A stretch of 61,015 nucleotides of DNA, from positions 1-61,015 of the forward strand of contig CAIJLW010000056.1 of assembly GCA_903821685.1 (NCBI GenBank), in the 5' to 3' direction. Below the pieces are notes generated by a model. The model searched no databases. It saw nothing but the letters and a program-made list of their open reading frames with translations, and had not been told where the DNA came from. Origin of the DNA: an uncultured Sphingomonadales bacterium. Its GTDB lineage: Bacteria > Pseudomonadota > Alphaproteobacteria > Sphingomonadales > Sphingomonadaceae. Made by a program: the position numbers and the translations under genes. Positions within the stretch are counted from its first letter, which is position 1. Every line of letters begins with the position of its first letter. Shown here piece after piece: positions 56,726 through 61,015 of this stretch.

Positions 56726-57874
56726 CTAGCTTTGTCGCGCAAAATCGGCACGTTTCATGGCGGAACCATATAGCTGCCGGTAACGCGCAAACATGGTCTC
56801 TTCATCATATTGGGAACAGGCTACAAGACGGTTTGCTGCACCCAATGTTTCGCGCAATGCGGCATCTGTTGCTAAGGCCCTAATTGCGCCAGAAAAAGCA
56901 TCCTCGTCACTGCGCGGGACAATAAATGGCCGGTTCTCGCGCGACACGATACTGCGGACATCCCCAACATCGGTCGATATGATAGGAAGGGCGCTCGTCA
57001 TCGCTTCAACGAGCGATGCTGGGTATTGTTCGCTATCTGAAGAGAGTGCAAATATATCGAACAGGCGTATATAGCGCGCTGGATCACGCAAGAAACCGGG
57101 CATCATCAAGCGGTCGGCGATGCCAAGGCGTCCGGCTTCTGCCATAATGGCATCGCGATCAGGTCCTTCACCTGCGATAGCCAGACGGACATTTGGTCCA
57201 GCCGCTGCAACTGCACGCACAAGCCGCGGCAGATTTTTAACAGGACGCAGCCCCGCGATAGTCCCAACGACGATTTCCCCGTTCCGTTTTTGGAAGCCCG
57301 GAAACGCGCCGCGTTGCGGCCGACGGTTGAAGTGATCGGTATCGATTCCATTCGGAAAACGACATATCTTATCCAGCGGTTGGTGCCAGATATTGCGGGC
57401 AATTTTCTCCAATGTTTTTGATGGCACGACAAGCGCGTTTGTCCGTTGAAGCGCAATCGTTCGAAACCAATTTCGGTGCCATTTCAGCCGTTCGATTTCG
57501 TCATGTTCAAAGCCATCTTCATGATGGATCAGCGGCGGCAGGTTCATGCTGCGCGTAAACAAAGTGTGCGCCATAACGCCGTCCATCGCCCGCCAATTGT
57601 AGCTGAGTACAAGGTGGAATCTCTTCATATAGCCCGCGAGGCGGCGATAGCGGCCCATGCTTGGCATTCCGGCGAGGGAAGGCGCTGCGTCTTTTGGAAA
57701 GTTGACCTTCACACGACGGTCGAGTGCGCCTGCTGCCCCAAAGGTGTCGTCGACGGCCGAAAGCACTGTATGCTCTGCCTGATCGCCAAAATGGTTCATC
57801 AGGCGAATCGTGCACGATTCCTGACTGCCTACGTTAAAACTGCTATGCAAATGGAGGATGCGGACCGCCGCCAT
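56726..57874 (-). CDS. Glycosyltransferase family 4 protein
   Basis: A 382-residue GT-B fold glycosyltransferase. It opens with AAVRILHLHSSFNVGSQESC. The nucleotide-sugar-binding half has VGTIAGLRPVKNLPRLVRA, IAGEGPDRDAI, MMPGFLRDPARYIRLFDIFALSSDSEQYPASLVEAM (EX7E region, positions about 260-295) and the final SALPIISTDVGDV. GGAAAG before 57874 decides the start. It is an orphan: no polysaccharide or lipopolysaccharide genes lie nearby. Donor and acceptor are unknown. Divergent from selO with about 37 bp between. Confidence 0.9.
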   Translation of the reverse strand: MAAVRILHLHSSFNVGSQESCTIRLMNHFGDQAEHTVLSAVDDTFGAAGALDRRVKVNFPKDAAPSLAGMPSMGRYRRLAGYMKRFHLVLSYNWRAMDGVMAHTLFTRSMNLPPLIHHEDGFEHDEIERLKWHRNWFRTIALQRTNALVVPSKTLEKIARNIWHQPLDKICRFPNGIDTDHFNRRPQRGAFPGFQKRNGEIVVGTIAGLRPVKNLPRLVRAVAAAGPNVRLAIAGEGPDRDAIMAEAGRLGIADRLMMPGFLRDPARYIRLFDIFALSSDSEQYPASLVEAMTSALPIISTDVGDVRSIVSRENRPFIVPRSDEDAFSGAIRALATDAALRETLGAANRLVACSQYDEETMFARYRQLYGSAMKRADFARQS

Positions 57875-57911
57875 ACTTGCCTTTCCTTTATGCACCGCCC
57901 AGATGCAATAT

Positions 57912-59300
57912 ATGAATAAAAAACCGTTCCCATCCCCCTACCGTCCCGATCCACAAATCGCCAGCCTTGGCGCGCAGATTGGTGACCCCGCACAGCCCGC
58001 GAATTTTCCAGAAACGATCCTGCGGTTTCGCAACGACCGCTGGGCGGAAACAATCGGGCTTGCGGATTATGATGATGCGACGTGGATCCGGCACTTTGGG
58101 CGCTTTGAACCATTGCCCGGAAACATACCCGTCCCGCTTGCGTTGCGATATCATGGGCACCAATTTCGCGTGTACAATCCGGATATCGGCGACGGTCGCG
58201 GGTTCCTGTTTGCGCAAATGCGTGACGGTGATGACCGGCTGCTTGATTTGGGAACAAAGGGATCTGGCACGACACCCTACAGCCGGCGGGGCGATGGCCG
58301 CTTGACGCTGAAAGGTGGCGTCCGCGAGATATTGGCAACGGAGATGCTGGAGGCGCTTGGCGTCAACACCTCCAAGACATTTTCTATTATTGAGACGGGT
58401 GAAGCACTGATGCGTGGGGATGAACCATCGCCCACACGGTCGGCGGTCATGGTGCGGTTAAGCCACAGCCATATCCGCATTGGCAGCTTCCAACGTGTGG
58501 CTGCTGAGGGCGATGCGGAATTTATGCAGCAGTTGATCACATATTGCCTGACACAGCTCTATAATGTCGCCCTGTCGGAGAACCCAGCGGCGCAATTGCT
58601 TGCGCTGGCGGTCGAACGCGTCGCTGATCTTGCTGCGTCCTACATGACAGCGGGCTTTGTTCATGGCGTACTCAACACCGACAACATCAATATCACCGGC
58701 GAAAGTTTCGATTATGGGCCATGGCGCTTTACGGAATATTGGGACCCGCAATTTACCGCAGCTTATTTTGACGAATCTGGGCTCTATGCCTTTGGTAGAC
58801 AGGCCGAAGCGTTGCACTGGAATCTTGGGCAGCTAGCCGTTGCCTTGCGACTGGTGTCGGAGGCTCCGCCGCTCATTTCAGCGCTGGAACGATTCCCGGA
58901 GCTTTATCAAAGGGCAATTATTCGGCGCTTTTTATGGCGTCTGGGCGTTGCATCGCTTGGAGAAGCTGAAGACCGCCAATTGGTCGAGGCCGCCGAACGG
59001 GCGATGTCGCGGGAGAGAATTCCGATCGACAGATTTTTCCATTACTATCGTTTTGGCAGCCAAGGTGCATTTGCAACCCCAGGCGAATATCAAATAGCGT
59101 TCACTGAATTGCTGCAAAAACATACCTCGGTAGATGCGCATCGGGATGCCTATTGGACCAACGGCCGCATATGTTCGATGCTCATAAATGAGGTGGAGGA
59201 CATTTGGCAGGCGATTGCCGAAAAAGACGATTGGCAGCCGCTCAATGATAAGGTTTCGGCCATTCGTGCCATGGGCCGCGCGCTCAACGCATGCAGCTAA
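57912..59300 (+). CDS. selO: Protein adenylyltransferase SelO (YdiU/UPF0061)
   Basis: A 462-residue pseudokinase-fold enzyme. SelO transfers AMP from ATP to Ser/Thr/Tyr of proteins and protects against oxidative stress. Family stretches are RYHGHQFRVYNPDIGDGRGFLFAQ, LLDLGTKGSGTTPYSRRGDGRLTLKGGVRE (about 110-140) and GFVHGVLNTDNINITGESFDYGPW (metal and catalytic Asp/Asn). The start MNKKPFPSPYRPD is chosen; it lies after a weak ribosome binding site, and an ATG at 57903 is an alternative. Length is slightly below the E. coli protein (478). Bacterial forms use Cys, not selenocysteine. Confidence 0.94.
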   Translation: MNKKPFPSPYRPDPQIASLGAQIGDPAQPANFPETILRFRNDRWAETIGLADYDDATWIRHFGRFEPLPGNIPVPLALRYHGHQFRVYNPDIGDGRGFLFAQMRDGDDRLLDLGTKGSGTTPYSRRGDGRLTLKGGVREILATEMLEALGVNTSKTFSIIETGEALMRGDEPSPTRSAVMVRLSHSHIRIGSFQRVAAEGDAEFMQQLITYCLTQLYNVALSENPAAQLLALAVERVADLAASYMTAGFVHGVLNTDNINITGESFDYGPWRFTEYWDPQFTAAYFDESGLYAFGRQAEALHWNLGQLAVALRLVSEAPPLISALERFPELYQRAIIRRFLWRLGVASLGEAEDRQLVEAAERAMSRERIPIDRFFHYYRFGSQGAFATPGEYQIAFTELLQKHTSVDAHRDAYWTNGRICSMLINEVEDIWQAIAEKDDWQPLNDKVSAIRAMGRALNACS

Positions 59301-59447
59301 CAAGCAGTTTTTGTGCCTAAAGTTTACCAGACGGGGAATTCTACAGGCGTAATCATGAGGCGGCTTAAAGCATCGGTAAAGTTCTTCTAATCGATGGCCA
59401 ACTTATCCTGATTTGATGTTGGCGATGAACTGGTCCACTTAAGAATC

Positions 59448-60215
59448 ATGGAAAAAGCTCGTGTGTATTTGGTCGGCGCTGGCCCCGGCGACCCGGAACT
59501 GCTTACGGTAAAGGCTGTACGGCTGATCTCGACCGCGGATGTGGTGGTGCATGACGGCCTTGTTGATGATGCCATCATGGCACTCATTAACCCATCAGCG
59601 CGGTTGATCTCGGTCGCCAAACGCCGTTCGCGCCACTCCGTTCCGCAAGATGGCATTAACGACATCCTCGTCCGCGAGGCTAAAATCGGTCAGGTGATCG
59701 TGCGGCTAAAAGGCGGCGATCCCTTCATTTTTGGACGCGGCGGCGAAGAAGCCGAAGCGTGCCGTGCCGCTGGCATCGATGTTGAGGTCGTTCCCGGCAT
59801 CTCCGCCGCGATGGGCGGTGCAGCAGCCAGTATGTTGCCGCTGACCCATCGCGATGCCGCAAGCGCCGTTACCTTCGTTGCTGGTCAGTGCAAAGGCCTG
59901 ACTGACCAGAATTGGGCTGGCCTTGCTGGCAAAGGCCGCACTTTGGTTATCTACATGGGTGTGGCAACTGCGGCAGACATCACTGAAAAGCTTATTTGCG
60001 ATGGCCTGTCGCCCGATACGCCCGTAGCCGTATTGGAACGGGCCACGCGGCCCGATGCACGTGCCATGCGCACGATATTGACTGACTTGGGTGACATGAT
60101 CACGCGCGAAAGCGTTGTGTCTCCTGCCATCATCATCGTCGGTGAAGTTGTCTTGAAATCCGATGCCGAAGACCGGTTGTTCTATTTTGCCAAACAGGCG
60201 GAGAAAATTGCGTGA
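59448..60215 (+). CDS. cobA: Uroporphyrinogen-III C-methyltransferase CobA
   Basis: A 255-residue SAM-dependent enzyme that makes precorrin-2, precursor of siroheme and cobalamin. Signatures are VYLVGAGPGDPELLTVKAVRLI, VVHDGLVDDAIM, LKGGDPFIFGRGGEEAEAC, VVPGISAAMGGAAASMLPLTHRD, and TLVIYMGVATAADI. It is the single-domain form, without the CysG oxidase/chelatase part. Directly upstream of DUF2849 and cysI, which points to siroheme for sulfite reduction. Stop overlaps the next start in GTGA. Confidence 0.96.
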   Translation: MEKARVYLVGAGPGDPELLTVKAVRLISTADVVVHDGLVDDAIMALINPSARLISVAKRRSRHSVPQDGINDILVREAKIGQVIVRLKGGDPFIFGRGGEEAEACRAAGIDVEVVPGISAAMGGAAASMLPLTHRDAASAVTFVAGQCKGLTDQNWAGLAGKGRTLVIYMGVATAADITEKLICDGLSPDTPVAVLERATRPDARAMRTILTDLGDMITRESVVSPAIIIVGEVVLKSDAEDRLFYFAKQAEKIA

Positions 60216-60508
60216 AATTACTGACGGGAAATGAATTGAGATCAGGCGCGGTGACTTGGTGGACGGGCAATGGCTGGTCTATCCATGTCGAAGATGCAGC
60301 TGATGTCGGCGAACATGGCGAGGCCATATTGCACGCCGAAGAGGGCGCACGACGCGTAAATGCGCCCTATATCATCGACGCCCTTCCAACCGCTAATGGC
60401 CCACGCCCTGCGCACATCAAGGACCGGATCCGTGCCCTTGGACCCACCGTCCGCGCTGACTTCTCACTCAAGCCTGCCGACCCTGCGGCGGGCGACTGGA
60501 TTATCTAA
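60212..60508 (+). CDS. DUF2849 domain protein
   Basis: A 98-residue protein of the DUF2849 family, found in alphaproteobacterial sulfate-assimilation operons between cobA/cysG and cysI. Recognised by KLLTGNELRSGAVTWWTGNGWS, the Glu/Ala-rich centre and the VNAPYIIDA stretch. Function unknown. The start is GTG, coupled to cobA; the cysI start is one base after the stop. Confidence 0.9.
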   Translation: MKLLTGNELRSGAVTWWTGNGWSIHVEDAADVGEHGEAILHAEEGARRVNAPYIIDALPTANGPRPAHIKDRIRALGPTVRADFSLKPADPAAGDWII

Positions 60509-60509
60509 C

Positions 60510-61015
60510 ATGTATAAATATGACAATTATGACCAAGCCATTGTCGATGCCCGTGTTGCTGACTTTCGCGACCAAGTAAACCGCCGGATTGCTGGAGAGA
60601 TAACCGAGGATCAGTTCAAGCCGCTGCGGTTGATGAACGGCCTCTATCTTCAGTTGCACGCCTATATGCTGCGCGTGGCCATTCCGTACGGTACGCTCGA
60701 TTCAACGCAAATGCGCATGCTGGCGCATATCGCGCGCAAATATGACCGCGATTACGGGCATTTCACCACGCGTCAGAATATTCAGTATAACTGGATCAAG
60801 CTTGAGGAATGCGCTGACATCCTTGAGGAACTCGCCACGGTCGAGATGCATGCCATTCAGACCAGCGGAAATTGTATCCGCAACATATCTTCTGACCAAT
60901 ATGCGGGCGCTGCGGCCGACGAAGTCGTTGATCCGCGTCCATGGGCTGAACTGCTGCGCCAATGGTCAACCTTCCATCCTGAATTCAGTTATCTGCCGCG
61001 CAAGTTCAAGATTGC
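60510..61015 (+). CDS. cysI: Nitrite/sulfite reductase CysI, N-terminal part (cut by window edge)
   Basis: The frame from ATG at 60510 is open to the end of the window (168 codons and a partial one). It reads MYKYDNYDQAIVDARVADFR, then FKPLRLMNGLYLQLHAYMLRVAIPYG, YGHFTTRQNIQYNWIKLEE and IQTSGNCIRNISSDQYAG, which is the ferredoxin-like half-domain of siroheme [4Fe-4S] sulfite/nitrite reductases. The cluster cysteines would lie downstream, outside the window. Context (cobA, DUF2849) supports assimilatory sulfite reductase. Confidence 0.93.
   Translation, partial: MYKYDNYDQAIVDARVADFRDQVNRRIAGEITEDQFKPLRLMNGLYLQLHAYMLRVAIPYGTLDSTQMRMLAHIARKYDRDYGHFTTRQNIQYNWIKLEECADILEELATVEMHAIQTSGNCIRNISSDQYAGAAADEVVDPRPWAELLRQWSTFHPEFSYLPRKFKI

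Overview
The window reads as ordinary chromosomal DNA of an alphaproteobacterium of the order Sphingomonadales. The evidence is a crtY-crtI-crtB carotenoid operon, F1-ATPase genes grouped apart from the Fo genes with a very short epsilon subunit, hrcA divergent from rph, the cobA-DUF2849-cysI order, and a dispersed inverted repeat of a type common in sphingomonads (core CTGAAACAAGTT). G+C looks to be in the mid-fifties by eye; it was not computed. The genus cannot be fixed from this. There is one tRNA (Arg, CCT anticodon). I see no rRNA, CRISPR array, insertion sequence, prophage or integrated element, and no broken gene. The only partial gene is cysI, cut by the right edge.

Layout. 1-6.2 kb: carotenoid region, with a membrane di-iron hydroxylase and an anchored MBL-fold protein divergent from crtY-crtI-LOG-crtB, whose genes overlap by 4 bp. 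6.2-13.2 kb: an IMPase-family phosphatase with pmbA, queC-queE, tRNA-Arg, DUF1178-glutaredoxin, comF, a methyltransferase and a mutT-like Nudix gene. 13.2-17.4 kb: a lone Flp pilin with a strong terminator, an M48 protease, and xerD-accA. 17.4-25.3 kb: a large exported protein of unknown function, aroK-aroB, cvpA / IscU-like / CPA2 antiporter, and radA. 25.3-34.8 kb: a patatin-like lipase, dnaK-dnaJ, a PCu(A)C lipoprotein, a MATE exporter, and hrcA-grpE. 34.8-46.5 kb: rph-rdgB-hemW-xerC, dedA, rsmI-yraN-gshB, lppC, def, recR, fmt-truA, ogt and a dienelactone-hydrolase-family gene. 46.7-51.8 kb: atpHAGDC. 51.8-61 kb: an SH3-domain protein, a 2-hydroxyacid dehydrogenase, an ammonium transporter, a PilZ protein, a nitronate-monooxygenase-like protein, an orphan glycosyltransferase, SelO, and cobA-DUF2849-cysI.

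How the genes work together. CrtB, CrtI and CrtY convert GGPP to phytoene, lycopene and beta-carotene, and the hydroxylase at the left edge may decorate the product. DnaK, DnaJ, GrpE and HrcA form the Hsp70 machine and its companion repressor. AtpHAGDC build F1. CobA makes the siroheme precursor needed by the CysI encoded just downstream.

I found no convincing new multi-gene system. The most interesting items are a LOG-family gene inside the carotenoid operon, a palindrome filling the -35/-10 spacer of the probable dnaK heat-shock promoter, a cysteine cluster in the nitronate-monooxygenase-like protein, an IscU-like scaffold lacking key ligands, and an F1-ATPase with an Ala/Lys/Pro-rich beta extension, a minimal epsilon and an inverted repeat between atpA and atpG.
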